Assembly (NCBI RefSeq): GCF_028863665.1
Contig: NZ_JARBFX010000006.1
Coordinates: 124,001 to 188,000 of the forward strand
Direction: 5' to 3'
DNA from: Aquabacter sediminis
GTDB lineage: Bacteria; Pseudomonadota; Alphaproteobacteria; Rhizobiales; Xanthobacteraceae
DNA length: 64,000 nt
In this document: in pieces, positions 9,265-18,820 of the stretch
Numbering within the stretch: the stretch's first letter is position 1
Layout: each line of letters starts with the position of its first letter
Program-made: the position numbers and the translations under genes
The notes under the pieces: model-generated
Seen by the model: the letters and a program-made list of their open reading frames with translations, nothing else
Told to the model about the DNA's origin: nothing
The model's database searches: none

Positions 9265-9384
9265 TCCCCTCACCCTCGCCCACGGCCAAGATGCCGCCCT
9301 TCCCGCCGCTGGACATCGGGCGCGCCCGGGTGTGAGGTGAGAGCAGCCCCGGCACGGGACGAGACCGGGGGAGAGATGGGGGAC

Positions 9385-12300
9385 ATGCTTCAAGGCTGGG
9401 TCGTCGTCTTCGCTGCGCTGGCCTATATCGGCCTGCTCTTCGCCGTGGCGAGCTTCGGCGACCGGCGGCGTTCAACCGAAGACAAGTCAGCGCCGCGGCC
9501 GCTCATCTATTCCCTGTCCCTGGCGGTCTATTGCACCTCCTGGACCTTCTTCGGGTCGGTGGGCCTTGCCACGACCCAGGGCTTTGACTTCCTGACCATC
9601 TATGTGGGGCCGATCCTCGTGATCGCGGCGGCAAGCCCTGTGCTGATGCGCATCGTGACCCTGGCCAAGTCCCAGAACATCACCTCCATCGCCGACTTCC
9701 TCGCCGCCCGCTATGGCAAGCACCAGGGCATCGCGGCGCTGGTGACGGTGGTGGCCATCGTCGGCTCCATTCCCTACATCTCGCTGCAATTGAAGGCGGT
9801 GTCCTCCTCGCTGGCGGCAGTGCTGGGGAATGTGGGCGGGCCGGCCCCTGCCGGCTCCATCGGCGGCGACCTCGCTCTTTTCGTGGCGCTGGCCATGGCG
9901 GCCTTCGCCGTTCTGTTCGGCACGCGCCACACGGATGCCACCGAGCATCAGGAAGGCCTGATGCTGGCGGTGGCGACCGAATCCATCGTCAAGCTGGTGG
10001 CGTTCCTGGCGGTGGGCGTCTTCGTCACCTTCTTTCTGTTCGACGGCCCCTCCACCCTCTTCTACGCCGCCCGCGAGATGAGCATGCTCGCGCCGTTCGA
10101 ACATGGTTCGTCGCTGGAGAGCTGGCTGACCATGACGGTGCTCTCGGCCGGGGCTTTCATCCTGCTGCCGCGGCAGTTTCATGTTGCCGTGGTGGAGAAC
10201 AAGGGCATCTCCGAGATCAAGCGGGCGCGGTGGCTGTTCCCGCTCTATCTCATCCTCATCAATCTCTTCGTGGTGCCGCTGGCGGTGGCGGGCATGGTTC
10301 TGTTCCCGCTCCAGACGGTGGACCCGGACGTGTTCGTCCTGGCTGTTCCGCTGGCCGCCGGTTCGGAATCGCTCGCGCTGCTGGCTTTCGTGGGGGGGCT
10401 CTCGGCGGCAACCGCCATGGTGATCGTGGAATCGGTGGCGCTGGCCATCATGGTCTCCAACGACCTGGTCATGCCCCTCATGCTGCGGCGCCGGGCGAAC
10501 CGGGGCGAGAGCGGGCAAACCCGGCACGATATGGTGGCGACCCTGCTGCTGGTGCGCCGGGCCGCCATCTTCGTCATCCTGCTTCTGGTCTATCTCTACT
10601 ATCGCACCACCGGCGATGTACAGCTGGCCCAGATCGGCCTTCTTTCCTTCGCCGCCATCGCACAGGTGGGGCCCGCCTTCGCGGCCGGCCTGACCTGGCG
10701 CCGGGCCACCGCCAAGGGCGCCATCTGGGCCATCCTGGCCGGCATATCCGTGTGGGCCTACACGCTCCTTCTGCCGACCCTTGCCGAAGCCGGCCTCGTG
10801 AGCCGCACCTTTGTGGAGCACGGTCCCTTCGGCCTGTCTTTCCTGCGCCCCACCGGTCTGTTCGGCCTTTCGGCGACGCCCCTCGCCCACGGTGTGGTGT
10901 GGAGCTTGGGACTCAACACCTTACTCCTGGTTGTGGTCTCGCTGGTGACGCGTCCCTCGGCCATCGAGCAGGTGCAGGCGGGGCTGTTCCTGAACTCCGA
11001 GGTGGCCGTGCGCCCCTCCTTCCGGCGTTGGCGCTCGGCGGTGACGGTTGAAGAGCTGATCGCCACCGTGGCGCGCTACCTCGGCGCCGACCGGGCCCGC
11101 TCGGCTTTTGACAGCTTCGCCAAGTCCAGCGGCCTGCGGCTCGACCCGCGCCACGAGGCGGACGCCCAATTGGTGCGCTATGCGGAGCGGCTCTTGGCCT
11201 CCGCCATCGGGGCGGCTTCGTCGCGACTGGTTCTGTCGCTCCTGTTGCGCAAGCGCGCGGTGTCCACCAAGGCGGCGCTGAAGCTCCTGGACGATGCCTC
11301 CGCCGCCATCCAGTACAATCGCGAGCTGCTCCAGAACGCCATCGACCATGTGGGACAGGGCATCGCCGTGTTCGACCGCGACCTGCGCCTCGTCTGCTGG
11401 AATCGCCAATTCGGCGCCATGCTGGACCTGCCGCCGGAATGCTATTCAGTGGGTGTGCCGCTCCGTGACATCCTCAGCCACGCCCATGCGGAGGACGAGG
11501 AGAGCACCGATACCCTCGATGCCCGCCTCGCCCGCTATTCCATGCCTTGCGGCACGTCCCACGAGCGCCTCCAGCGCGACACCGCCACCATCGAGGCCCG
11601 CTCGGACCCCATGCCTGATGGCGGCATCGTCGTGACCTTTACCGACATCACCGCCTCCGTGCAGGCGGAAGAGGCGCTGGAGCGGGCCAATGAGACGCTG
11701 GAGCGGCGGGTGCGTGAGCGCACGGAGCAGCTGGAGCAGTTGAACCATGCGCTCGAAAAGGCTCGCGCGGTCGCCGATGAGGCCAACGTCTCCAAGACGC
11801 GTTTTCTCGCCGCCGCCAGCCACGACATCCTCCAGCCGCTCAATGCGGCGCGGCTCTATGTGACGAGCTTGGTGGAACGGGCGGAAGGCAAGGACGAGGC
11901 GCGCCTTGCAGTCAACATCGATTCCTCGCTCGAGGCGGTGGAGGAGATCCTTGGCGCCCTCCTGGACATTTCCCGCCTCGACAGCGGCGCCATGCGCCCG
12001 GAGATCGCCCCGTTCCGCCTCGGCGAGGTGCTCAAGCAACTGGAGTTGGAATTCGCGCCCCTGGCGGCGGAAAAGAATCTGGACCTGACGGTGGTGCCCA
12101 CTTCCCTCACCGTGCGGTCCGATCGGCGCCTGCTGCGCCGGCTGCTTCAGAACCTCATCTCCAACGCTATCAAGTACACACCCAAGGGCCGGGTGCTCGT
12201 CGGCTGCCGCCGGCGGCGCGGCAAGGTGCGGGTGGAGGTCATCGATACCGGAATGGGCATTCCCCGCTCCAAGCACAAATTGGTGTTCCAGGAATTCCAG

Positions 12301-12888
12301 CGCCTTGACCAGGGTGCGCGGGAAGCGCGGGGGCTCGGCCTTGGCCTGTCCATCGTGGAGCGCATTGGCCGGGTCCTGGAGCATCCGGTCACAGTCAGAT
12401 CCGCGGCGGGTAAGGGGTCGAGCTTTTCGGTGGAATTGCCGGTCACTGCTCCTCTGCCTGAGGCGAAGACAGAGCCGACACGGCCGGCGGGCGCAACCAC
12501 GCCGCTGCAAGGCCTCGTCATCCTGGCCATCGACAATGAGGCAGCCATTCTCGACGGCATGGAGACCTTGCTCACCGGCTGGGGCTGCCACGTCATCAAG
12601 GCGCCCAATGCCGCAGCCGCCTTGCGCGAGGTGAAGGCAGCGAAGGCCAAGCCTGACGTGATCCTGATCGACTATCACCTCGATGGCGGACACGGGATTG
12701 AGGCGGTCACGGGGCTGCGCTGGAAACTGGGCAAATTACCGGCGGTGCTCATCACCGCCGACCGCACCCGCAAGGTACGCGAGGCGGCCGAGGCGGCGGA
12801 TATGACGGTGCTGAACAAGCCACTGAAGCCGGCCGCGTTGCGCGCGCTCCTCGCCCAGTGGCGTCTTTCTCGCACGGCAGCAGAATAG
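9385..12888 (+). CDS. Hybrid histidine kinase with SLC5 transporter-like sensor (CrbS/MxtR-like)
   Basis: 1167-residue membrane protein with the order SLC5/sodium-solute-symporter-like region (about residues 1-500, a dozen or more hydrophobic segments), a linker, PAS (about 640-760), a coiled coil, HisKA, HATPase and a C-terminal receiver. The phosphoacceptor His is residue 813 in AAASHDILQPL. ATP-binding motifs are NLISNAIKYTP, DTGMGIP and GLGLGLSIVERI. The receiver Asp is residue 1096 in LIDYHLDGG. This architecture matches CrbS/MxtR/AcsS kinases, which control acetyl-CoA synthetase with the regulator CrbR. No such regulator is adjacent. Starts at 9376 or 9385 are possible; 9385 has better spacing from the GGGGGAGAG element. 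The signal sensed is inferred, not shown. Confidence 0.85.
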   Translation: MLQGWVVVFAALAYIGLLFAVASFGDRRRSTEDKSAPRPLIYSLSLAVYCTSWTFFGSVGLATTQGFDFLTIYVGPILVIAAASPVLMRIVTLAKSQNITSIADFLAARYGKHQGIAALVTVVAIVGSIPYISLQLKAVSSSLAAVLGNVGGPAPAGSIGGDLALFVALAMAAFAVLFGTRHTDATEHQEGLMLAVATESIVKLVAFLAVGVFVTFFLFDGPSTLFYAAREMSMLAPFEHGSSLESWLTMTVLSAGAFILLPRQFHVAVVENKGISEIKRARWLFPLYLILINLFVVPLAVAGMVLFPLQTVDPDVFVLAVPLAAGSESLALLAFVGGLSAATAMVIVESVALAIMVSNDLVMPLMLRRRANRGESGQTRHDMVATLLLVRRAAIFVILLLVYLYYRTTGDVQLAQIGLLSFAAIAQVGPAFAAGLTWRRATAKGAIWAILAGISVWAYTLLLPTLAEAGLVSRTFVEHGPFGLSFLRPTGLFGLSATPLAHGVVWSLGLNTLLLVVVSLVTRPSAIEQVQAGLFLNSEVAVRPSFRRWRSAVTVEELIATVARYLGADRARSAFDSFAKSSGLRLDPRHEADAQLVRYAERLLASAIGAASSRLVLSLLLRKRAVSTKAALKLLDDASAAIQYNRELLQNAIDHVGQGIAVFDRDLRLVCWNRQFGAMLDLPPECYSVGVPLRDILSHAHAEDEESTDTLDARLARYSMPCGTSHERLQRDTATIEARSDPMPDGGIVVTFTDITASVQAEEALERANETLERRVRERTEQLEQLNHALEKARAVADEANVSKTRFLAAASHDILQPLNAARLYVTSLVERAEGKDEARLAVNIDSSLEAVEEILGALLDISRLDSGAMRPEIAPFRLGEVLKQLELEFAPLAAEKNLDLTVVPTSLTVRSDRRLLRRLLQNLISNAIKYTPKGRVLVGCRRRRGKVRVEVIDTGMGIPRSKHKLVFQEFQRLDQGAREARGLGLGLSIVERIGRVLEHPVTVRSAAGKGSSFSVELPVTAPLPEAKTEPTRPAGATTPLQGLVILAIDNEAAILDGMETLLTGWGCHVIKAPNAAAALREVKAAKAKPDVILIDYHLDGGHGIEAVTGLRWKLGKLPAVLITADRTRKVREAAEAADMTVLNKPLKPAALRALLAQWRLSRTAAE

Positions 12889-13076
12889 CTTTTATAGTTA
12901 ACTAAGTATGACTATCCCCAGGCCGAGACATCGCCTTGGGATGATCTCCGTTCGCCCCAATCGGCGCCCCATATTCGCCCCGATCCGATGGCGTTCTTTA
13001 CGCGTCGCAGCAAGAGATCTGAGGCACTACACCTTCGGTGAACAAGCTTCGATCATTTGCGGATGAGTAAAGCGCG

Positions 13077-13092
13077 TTAAGCCGGTGTTAAC
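13077..13092 (+). promoter_or_regulatory. Full CtrA-type box TTAA-N7-TTAAC
   Basis: TTAA at 13077-13080, seven bases, then TTAAC at 13088-13092: an exact match to the alphaproteobacterial CtrA consensus. It ends 16 bp before the start codon of the small ORF at 13109. In such a position bound CtrA would more easily repress a leader-borne promoter than activate that ORF from a -35 site. It could alternatively serve ubiE. This is a motif match only. Confidence 0.55.
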
Positions 13093-13108
13093 GATTTCGG
13101 AGATCGCC

Positions 13109-13321
13109 ATGACCCTCACCATTCATGTCCCGATCTTCCCCATGCGGGAGGAAATCGAAGCCCGTCGCCAGCGCAGGTCTTTCTCCCAGGACACTGGGGG
13201 CAGCCGGCGCCGGTCGCGCGATGGCGAAGGGTTCCTGGAACTGGAACTGCTGCCGCTCGACGAGCTGGACAATGTGGAAAGCGCCACCGCCAAGGCCCGC
13301 CGCTGGGCCCGCAAGCTGTGA
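13109..13321 (+). CDS. Small hypothetical protein, 70 residues
   Basis: ATG 13109 follows a purine-rich CGGAG at about 13098-13102. The product is 70 residues, very rich in Arg and Glu, with MREEIEARRQRR near the start and a C-terminal segment ESATAKARRWARKL. It has no membrane segment or signal peptide. I do not recognise a family. The frame is plausible as a gene because it sits alone between a converging-free gap and ubiE, with a ribosome site and a CtrA box just upstream. A spurious ORF in high-GC DNA cannot be excluded. Confidence 0.5.
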   Translation: MTLTIHVPIFPMREEIEARRQRRSFSQDTGGSRRRSRDGEGFLELELLPLDELDNVESATAKARRWARKL

Positions 13322-13341
13322 TGCTCAAGCGTTGATGACAT

Positions 13342-13370
13342 CGCCACGCGGGAGCATCCGCCGCGTGGCG
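13342..13370 (+). terminator. Inverted repeat after the small ORF
   Basis: CGCCACGCGG at 13342-13351 and CCGCGTGGCG at 13361-13370 are perfect 10-bp complements around a 9-nt loop. The hairpin starts 20 bp after the stop at 13321. No U-run follows, so termination may be weak or Rho-dependent. Confidence 0.45.
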
Positions 13371-13546
13371 TCCGCCGCTCCGATCCGGTAAGGTCCGGCC
13401 CGGACCGGCCAGCGGGGACCACCCGCGCCTGGTCCCTGGAGACGCCGCCGGCCCGATGGCCGGTCCGCCTCCGGAACTCTTCATCGAGACGAGGAGCCGG
13501 GCGCCCGCGCCGGCTCATCCTCTCGGGACATGGGCCAGGACGTCCG

Positions 13547-14317
13547 ATGCAGCCTTCCTCCACCGACACCGCCGAGACTCATTTCGGCTTTCGTACCGTG
13601 CCGCTTGAAGACAAGCAGGCTATGGTGGATGACGTGTTCCACAAGGTGGCGCGGCGCTACGACATCATGAACGACCTCATGTCCGGTGGCCTGCACCGGG
13701 CCTGGAAGGATGCCCTCATTTCCAAGCTGCGGCCGCCCAAGTCCGACCGCCCCTTCCGCCTCCTGGACCTGGCCGGCGGCACCGGCGACATCGCCTTCCG
13801 CACCGTGCGCGCCGGAGGGCCGGGCACCCGCGTGGTGGTGGCCGACATCAATAAAGAGATGCTGGCCGTGGGCCGCGAGCGCGCCGAGAAAGCGGGACTT
13901 GCCGCCCAGGTGGAATTTGCCGAAGCCAATGCGGAGGAGTTGCCCTTCCCCGACCGCAGCTTCGATGCCGCAACCATCGCTTTCGGCATCCGCAACGTGC
14001 CCCGCATTTCCCGCGCGCTGGAAGAGATGCGCCGCGTGGTGAAGCCCGGCGGGCGCGTCATGGTGCTGGAATTCTCCCGCGTCGACGTGCCGATCTTCGA
14101 CAAGGTCTACGACACCTTCTCCTTCAAGCTGATCCCCGAGATTGGCCGGCGGGTGGCGGGGGATGCCGAGCCCTATCGCTACCTGGTGGAATCCATCCGC
14201 CGCTTCCCCCCGCCCGAGGCCTTCGCCCAGATGATGCGCGATGCCGGGCTGAAGCGCGTGGACTACACCCTCATGACCGGCGGCGTGGTCGCGCTGCATT
14301 CAGGCTATCGCATCTGA
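13547..14317 (+). CDS. ubiE: Ubiquinone/menaquinone biosynthesis C-methyltransferase UbiE
   Basis: 256-residue SAM-dependent methyltransferase that C-methylates the benzoquinol ring in ubiquinone synthesis. The N-terminal segment [13 protein letters not shown] and [20 protein letters not shown] are typical. SAM motif I is [13 protein letters not shown]. The UbiE family signatures [14 protein letters not shown] and the C-terminal [15 protein letters not shown] are present. Length matches the family. ubiB follows after 118 bp, the usual alphaproteobacterial pairing in ubiquinone synthesis. Confidence 0.95.
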   Translation: MQPSSTDTAETHFGFRTVPLEDKQAMVDDVFHKVARRYDIMNDLMSGGLHRAWKDALISKLRPPKSDRPFRLLDLAGGTGDIAFRTVRAGGPGTRVVVADINKEMLAVGRERAEKAGLAAQVEFAEANAEELPFPDRSFDAATIAFGIRNVPRISRALEEMRRVVKPGGRVMVLEFSRVDVPIFDKVYDTFSFKLIPEIGRRVAGDAEPYRYLVESIRRFPPPEAFAQMMRDAGLKRVDYTLMTGGVVALHSGYRI

Positions 14318-14435
14318 GCGCACCCGTGCGGAACAAGACCCGCCGGGACGGATTGGGGCATGGTCCGCGAACGGGCCTGTCCATTCACCATGATCGAGCG
14401 CGGCGGGCGGCGTTTGCCCGCGCCGGCCGAGGGAT

Positions 14436-16010
14436 GTGCGAGTGATCTTTCTTCTTGCCGATGCCGCCCGCCTCATGCGGGCCGGATATGTGCTCGCCCG
14501 GGAAGGCGTGCTGAGCCTCGTCCCGCCGGCGGCGGTGCCCCCGGCCGCGCGGCCGGGCCTGCGCCTCGCCCGCCTGATCGCGCGGCCGGATGCCGGAACC
14601 CGCGCCGCCCGCTTTTCGGCGGCGCTGAGCCGCCTTGGTCCTTCTTATGTGAAGCTCGGCCAGTTCCTCGCGACACGCCCCGACGTGGTGGGCGTCTCGG
14701 TCGCCCGCGACCTGGAAGTGCTGCAGGACCGCATGCCCGCCTTCGGACAGGAGGTGGCCGAGGCGACCGTGGCCGACGCGCTGGACCGACCCGTCGCCAG
14801 TGCCTTTTCCTATTTCGGCCCAGCGGTGGCCGCCGCCTCCATCGCCGAAGTGCACAAAGCGCAGGTGAGCGACCCCGACGGCACGGTGCGGGACGTGGCC
14901 GTGAAGGTGCTGCGCCCCGACATCACGCATCGCTTCAACGCCGACATGGCCTCGTTCGGCCGACTGGCGGAATTCGCCGAGCGTGTCTCCCCCGAGGCGC
15001 GTCGGCTGCGCCTCACGGCGGTGGTGGAAACGCTCGCCCGCTCCGTCTCCATGGAAATGGACCTGCGCCTGGAAGCCTCCGCCTATGCGGAGCTGGCGGA
15101 GAACACCGCCGATGACCTGGACATCCACGTGCCGCGCGTGGACTGGGACCGCTCCAGCCGCGAGGTGCTCACCACCCAGTGGATCGACGGCATCAGGCTC
15201 TCCGACCGCGCCGCCCTGGAGCGCGCCGGACACGACTTGCCCAACCTCGCCCGGGTGGTGATGCAGTCCTTCCTGCGCCAGGCCATGCGGGACGGCTTCT
15301 TCCATGCGGACATGCATCCGGGAAACCTATTCGTGGATGCGCAGGGCCGGCTCGTGGTGCTGGATTGCGGCATCATGGGGCGCCTCGGCCTCGCCGAGCG
15401 GCGGTTCCTCGCGGAGATTCTCTACGGCTTCATCACCCGCAATTGGCGCCGCACGGCCCAGGTGCATTTCGAGGCGGGTTATGTGCCCCGCCACCATTCG
15501 GTTGAGGACTTCGCCCAGGCCATCCGCGCCATCGGCGAACCCATCCATTCGCGCAGCGCCGAGCAGATCTCCATGGCGCGCCTTCTCTCGCTGCTGCTGG
15601 AGGTGACTGCCCTCTTCGACATGAAGACGCGGCCGGAACTGCTTCTGCTGCAAAAGACCATGGTGGTGGTGGAGGGCGTCGCCCGCTCTCTCGACCCGCA
15701 ATTGAACATGTGGACCACCGCCGCACCGGTGGTGGAAGAGTGGATCGCCAACAATCTGGGGCCGGCCGGCCGCCTCCAGCAGGCAGGCGCCGGCCTCGGC
15801 GAGATCGGGCACTTCGCTCTCGACGTGCCCGGCCTTCTCACCCGCACGGGGCGGGTGATCACCCAGCTGGACGAGGCGACGCGCGATGGCCTGCGCCTGT
15901 CGCCCGACACGTTGGAGGGGATCGGCCGGGCGGAAGCGCGCCGCGCTTTCTGGGGCAATGCGGCGCTGTGGGTGATCGCGGCCGCGCTGCTCATGATCGC
16001 CTTGAAGTGA
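14436..16010 (+). CDS. ubiB: Ubiquinone biosynthesis regulatory protein kinase-like UbiB
   Basis: 524-residue member of the ABC1/ADCK atypical-kinase family needed for the aerobic steps of ubiquinone synthesis. Family marks are the KxGQ motif in YVKLGQFLATRPDVV, the Ala-rich loop AAASIAEVHKAQV that replaces a kinase P-loop, the catalytic-like loop FFHADMHPGNLFV, and the DFG-like VLDCGIMGRL. A hydrophobic C-terminal helix (WVIAAALLMIAL) would anchor it in the membrane. The start is a GTG at 14436; a GTG at 14442 is equally possible. The gene sits directly after ubiE. Confidence 0.92.
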   Translation: MRVIFLLADAARLMRAGYVLAREGVLSLVPPAAVPPAARPGLRLARLIARPDAGTRAARFSAALSRLGPSYVKLGQFLATRPDVVGVSVARDLEVLQDRMPAFGQEVAEATVADALDRPVASAFSYFGPAVAAASIAEVHKAQVSDPDGTVRDVAVKVLRPDITHRFNADMASFGRLAEFAERVSPEARRLRLTAVVETLARSVSMEMDLRLEASAYAELAENTADDLDIHVPRVDWDRSSREVLTTQWIDGIRLSDRAALERAGHDLPNLARVVMQSFLRQAMRDGFFHADMHPGNLFVDAQGRLVVLDCGIMGRLGLAERRFLAEILYGFITRNWRRTAQVHFEAGYVPRHHSVEDFAQAIRAIGEPIHSRSAEQISMARLLSLLLEVTALFDMKTRPELLLLQKTMVVVEGVARSLDPQLNMWTTAAPVVEEWIANNLGPAGRLQQAGAGLGEIGHFALDVPGLLTRTGRVITQLDEATRDGLRLSPDTLEGIGRAEARRAFWGNAALWVIAAALLMIALK

Positions 16011-16029
16011 CGGGCCGGGACGCCAGACC

Positions 16030-16476
16030 ATGACCCAGCCGTTTCAACTGCGCGACGTCGAGCCCGGCGACGAGGCCCCCTGGCGTCAGCTTTGGGCGGG
16101 CTATCTCGCCTTTTACGAGACCGCGCTTTCTCCCGCTGTCACCGCCCACACCTTCACGCGCCTGCTCGATCCCGCCTCCCCCGTGAAGGGGCGCGTGGCG
16201 GAGCGTGAGGGCGCGCTGATCGGCTTTTCCACCATCGTCCTGCATGAAGACAGCTGGGCCCTCACCCCCGCCTGCTATCTGGGCGATCTCTTCGTGGCGC
16301 CGGAGGCCCGTGGGCTCGGCGTGGGGCGCGCGCTGATCGAGGATCTGGTGGCGCGGGGCAAGCAAGAGGGCTGGTCGCAGATCCATTGGCTGACCCGCCA
16401 CACCAACCCCGCCCGCCGGCTTTACGACAGCTTCGTCACGGCGGATGACTTCGTGCATTACGCCCTTCAGCTCTGA
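16030..16476 (+). CDS. GNAT-family N-acetyltransferase
   Basis: 148 residues covering a single Gcn5-related acetyltransferase fold. The acetyl-CoA-binding loop is visible as APEARGLGVGRALIEDLV (about residues 92-109). The later segment NPARRLYDSF is also characteristic. The substrate cannot be read from sequence. The gene begins 19 bp after the ubiB stop and is followed by coaBC, so it is likely co-transcribed with these housekeeping genes. Confidence 0.85.
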   Translation: MTQPFQLRDVEPGDEAPWRQLWAGYLAFYETALSPAVTAHTFTRLLDPASPVKGRVAEREGALIGFSTIVLHEDSWALTPACYLGDLFVAPEARGLGVGRALIEDLVARGKQEGWSQIHWLTRHTNPARRLYDSFVTADDFVHYALQL

Positions 16477-16569
16477 CCGGGGGCCGGGCCGGGTGAAACC
16501 GGCGGCAAATTCCGTTAAGGACAGGCAAACCGCCGGCCCGCTCGGCCGATGCGGAAAGGGAGGCCGCCC

Positions 16570-17781
16570 ATGCTTCACGACCGGCGCATTCTGCTGATCA
16601 TCGGCGGGGGGATCGCAGCCTATAAGTGCCTCGACCTTATCCGCCGCCTGAAGGAACGCGGGGCGAGCGTGCGTCCCATCCTCACCAAGTCGGCCCAGCA
16701 CTTCGTCACCCCCCTCTCGGTGGGCGCGCTCAGCGGCGAGCGGGTGTTCACGGATCTGTTCGACCTCACGGCCGAGCACGACATCGGCCATATCCGGCTC
16801 TCGCGCGAGGCGGACCTGGTGGTGGTCGCCCCCGCCACCGCCGATCTCATGGCCAAGGCCGCCAATGGCCTGGCGGATGACCTCGCCTCCACCGCACTGA
16901 TTGCCACCGACAAGCCGGTGCTCATGGCCCCCGCCATGAATCCGCGCATGTATGCCCATCCCGCCACCCGGCGAAATCTGGCGCGCCTGAAGGAAGACGG
17001 TGTCACCTTCGTTGGCCCCAATTCGGGGGCCATGGCGGAACGCGGCGAGTTCGGCGAGGGGCGCATGGCCGAGCCCATGGAAATCCTCGCCGCCATCGAG
17101 GCGCGCTTCGGGGAAGGTACGGCGCTGCTCAAGGGCCGGCGCCTGCTGGTCACGTCCGGCCCAACCCACGAGCCCATCGATCCCGTGCGCTATATCGCCA
17201 ACCGCTCCTCCGGCAAGCAGGGCCACGCCATCGCGGCTGCTGCCGCCGCAGCGGGGGCCGAGGTGGTGCTGGTGTCCGGGCCGGTGGAGATCCCGGACCC
17301 CAAGGGGGTGCAGGTGGTGCGCGTGGAGACCGCCGCGCAGATGCTGGCGGCCGTGGAGGAACACCTCCCCATGGACGCCGCAGTGTTCGCGGCGGCGGTG
17401 GCGGACTGGCGTGTGGCGGGGGCCTCCGACCAGAAGATCAAGAAGGAGGGCGCCGGCGCGCCCGGCCTCAACCTGGTGGAAAATCCCGACATCCTCGCCA
17501 CCGTCTCCCACCACCACACCTTGCGGCCGCGCCTGGTGGTGGGCTTTGCCGCCGAGACGCAGAATGTGGTGGCCCATGCCCGCGCCAAGCGCGAGCGCAA
17601 GGGCTGCGACTGGATCGTCGCCAATGACGTGTCGCCCGCCACCGGCATCATGGGCGGCGACCTCAACACCGTGCATTTGGTCAGCGCCGAGGGGGTGGAA
17701 GACTGGCCTTCCGCCACCAAGACCGAAGTGGCACGCAAGCTCGTCGCGCGCATCGCGGCGGCCCTGACGGAGACCTTGTGA
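16570..17781 (+). CDS. coaBC: Bifunctional phosphopantothenoylcysteine decarboxylase / phosphopantothenate-cysteine ligase
   Basis: 403-residue enzyme for two central steps of coenzyme A synthesis. The N-terminal CoaC flavoprotein half has GGGIAAYK, the segment [20 protein letters not shown] and the substrate-binding APAMNPRM. The C-terminal CoaB ligase half starts with [20 protein letters not shown], followed by SSGKQG, and has GFAAET and ANDVS. ATG 16570 is chosen because GGGAGG lies about 8 bp upstream; an in-frame ATG at 16549 overlaps this ribosome site. The TGA overlaps the dut start, indicating coupling. Confidence 0.95.
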   Translation: MLHDRRILLIIGGGIAAYKCLDLIRRLKERGASVRPILTKSAQHFVTPLSVGALSGERVFTDLFDLTAEHDIGHIRLSREADLVVVAPATADLMAKAANGLADDLASTALIATDKPVLMAPAMNPRMYAHPATRRNLARLKEDGVTFVGPNSGAMAERGEFGEGRMAEPMEILAAIEARFGEGTALLKGRRLLVTSGPTHEPIDPVRYIANRSSGKQGHAIAAAAAAAGAEVVLVSGPVEIPDPKGVQVVRVETAAQMLAAVEEHLPMDAAVFAAAVADWRVAGASDQKIKKEGAGAPGLNLVENPDILATVSHHHTLRPRLVVGFAAETQNVVAHARAKRERKGCDWIVANDVSPATGIMGGDLNTVHLVSAEGVEDWPSATKTEVARKLVARIAAALTETL

Positions 17782-18254
17782 TGACCCCCCTCGCCGTACC
17801 CGTCCAGCGCCTGCCGCATGGGGCGGGCCTGCCCTTGCCCGTCTATGCCACCGCCGCAGCGGCGGGGCTGGACCTTCTCGCCGCCGTCCCCGAGGACGCT
17901 CCCGTGACGCTGGCCCCCGGCGCATGGCTGGCGGTGCCCACCGCGCTGAGCCTCGCCTTGCCCCCCGGCTATGAGGCGCAGGTGCGTCCTCGCTCCGGCC
18001 TCGCTCTCAAGCATGGCGTCACCGTGTTGAACGCACCAGGCACCATTGATGCCGATTATCGGGGGGAGATTCTCGTCCTCCTCATCAATCACGCGGCCGC
18101 ACCCTTTGAAATCACAAGAGGAATGCGCATTGCCCAGCTCGTGGTCGCGCCCGTCATGCATATAAAGCTGGAAGAAGACGGAGAATTAGGAGAAACTGCA
18201 CGCGGCGTCGGTGGTTTTGGTTCAACCGGGACCCACGCGCAGTCAAACCCTTGA
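17781..18254 (+). CDS. dut: dUTP pyrophosphatase
   Basis: 157-residue trimeric dUTPase that hydrolyses dUTP to dUMP and keeps uracil out of DNA. All motifs are visible: AGLDLLAA (motif 1), RPRSGLALK (2), [11 protein letters not shown] (3), [10 protein letters not shown] (4) and the flexible C-terminal [10 protein letters not shown] (5). The ATG overlaps the coaBC TGA by one base; a GTG at 17778 is an alternative. coaBC-dut is a conserved proteobacterial neighbourhood. Confidence 0.95.
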   Translation: MTPLAVPVQRLPHGAGLPLPVYATAAAAGLDLLAAVPEDAPVTLAPGAWLAVPTALSLALPPGYEAQVRPRSGLALKHGVTVLNAPGTIDADYRGEILVLLINHAAAPFEITRGMRIAQLVVAPVMHIKLEEDGELGETARGVGGFGSTGTHAQSNP

Positions 18255-18264
18255 AGCTACACAC

Positions 18265-18705
18265 ATGCCGCGTTTATCCGACAAGAGCCTGCTCGCCATT
18301 GCCGCCGTCGTGGATGTGGCAATCCACGCGCGGGGCGCGCCGGTCGCCGCCAAGGCCCTCGCCGCCCGTCACGAACTGCCCCCTCGCCGTCTGGAACCGG
18401 TGCTCCAGGCCCTGGTTCATGCCGGGGTCCTGAAGGGGGTGCGCGGCCCCCGCGGGGGCTATGAACTGGCCCGCGAGCGTCGGCGCATCTCGGTGGCCGA
18501 GATCGTCCGCGTCGTTGAGGGCGCGGAGGAGGAGCAGGAGATCGTTCTGCCGCCGCTCGTTCTTGAGGTCGTGCAGCCGGCGGTGGCCGCCGCCGAGCAG
18601 ACCTTCGACGCGGCGCTGGACACCGTGACGCTAGAGGATCTGTGCCGATCCGCGGACAATAAGGGCCACGGCTCGGAACACGACCGCATCGATTTTACCA
18701 TTTAG
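18265..18705 (+). CDS. Rrf2-family transcriptional regulator without cluster cysteines
   Basis: 146 residues with an N-terminal winged helix-turn-helix and the Rrf2 signature [13 protein letters not shown] (about residues 57-69). IscR-type members ligate an Fe-S cluster through three cysteines in the central region. Here only one cysteine is present, in the C-terminal DLCRSAD, so cluster binding is unlikely. CymR of Bacillus is a cluster-free Rrf2 repressor of cysteine metabolism. The location 115 bp upstream of cysK suggests a similar role, which is inference. ATG 18265 is chosen over an upstream in-frame GTG because it begins the conserved domain. Confidence 0.85.
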   Translation: MPRLSDKSLLAIAAVVDVAIHARGAPVAAKALAARHELPPRRLEPVLQALVHAGVLKGVRGPRGGYELARERRRISVAEIVRVVEGAEEEQEIVLPPLVLEVVQPAVAAAEQTFDAALDTVTLEDLCRSADNKGHGSEHDRIDFTI

Positions 18706-18820
18706 GGGCCGTTGCCAGCGATGCCGGATGGGCCGTGCGCGGCATCCGGCCCATCGTCGGCATCCGGGCGCCCGGTCAGGATGCCCGCAAAAGGCACCCG
18801 CATCACCTGGGAGAAAGTCC

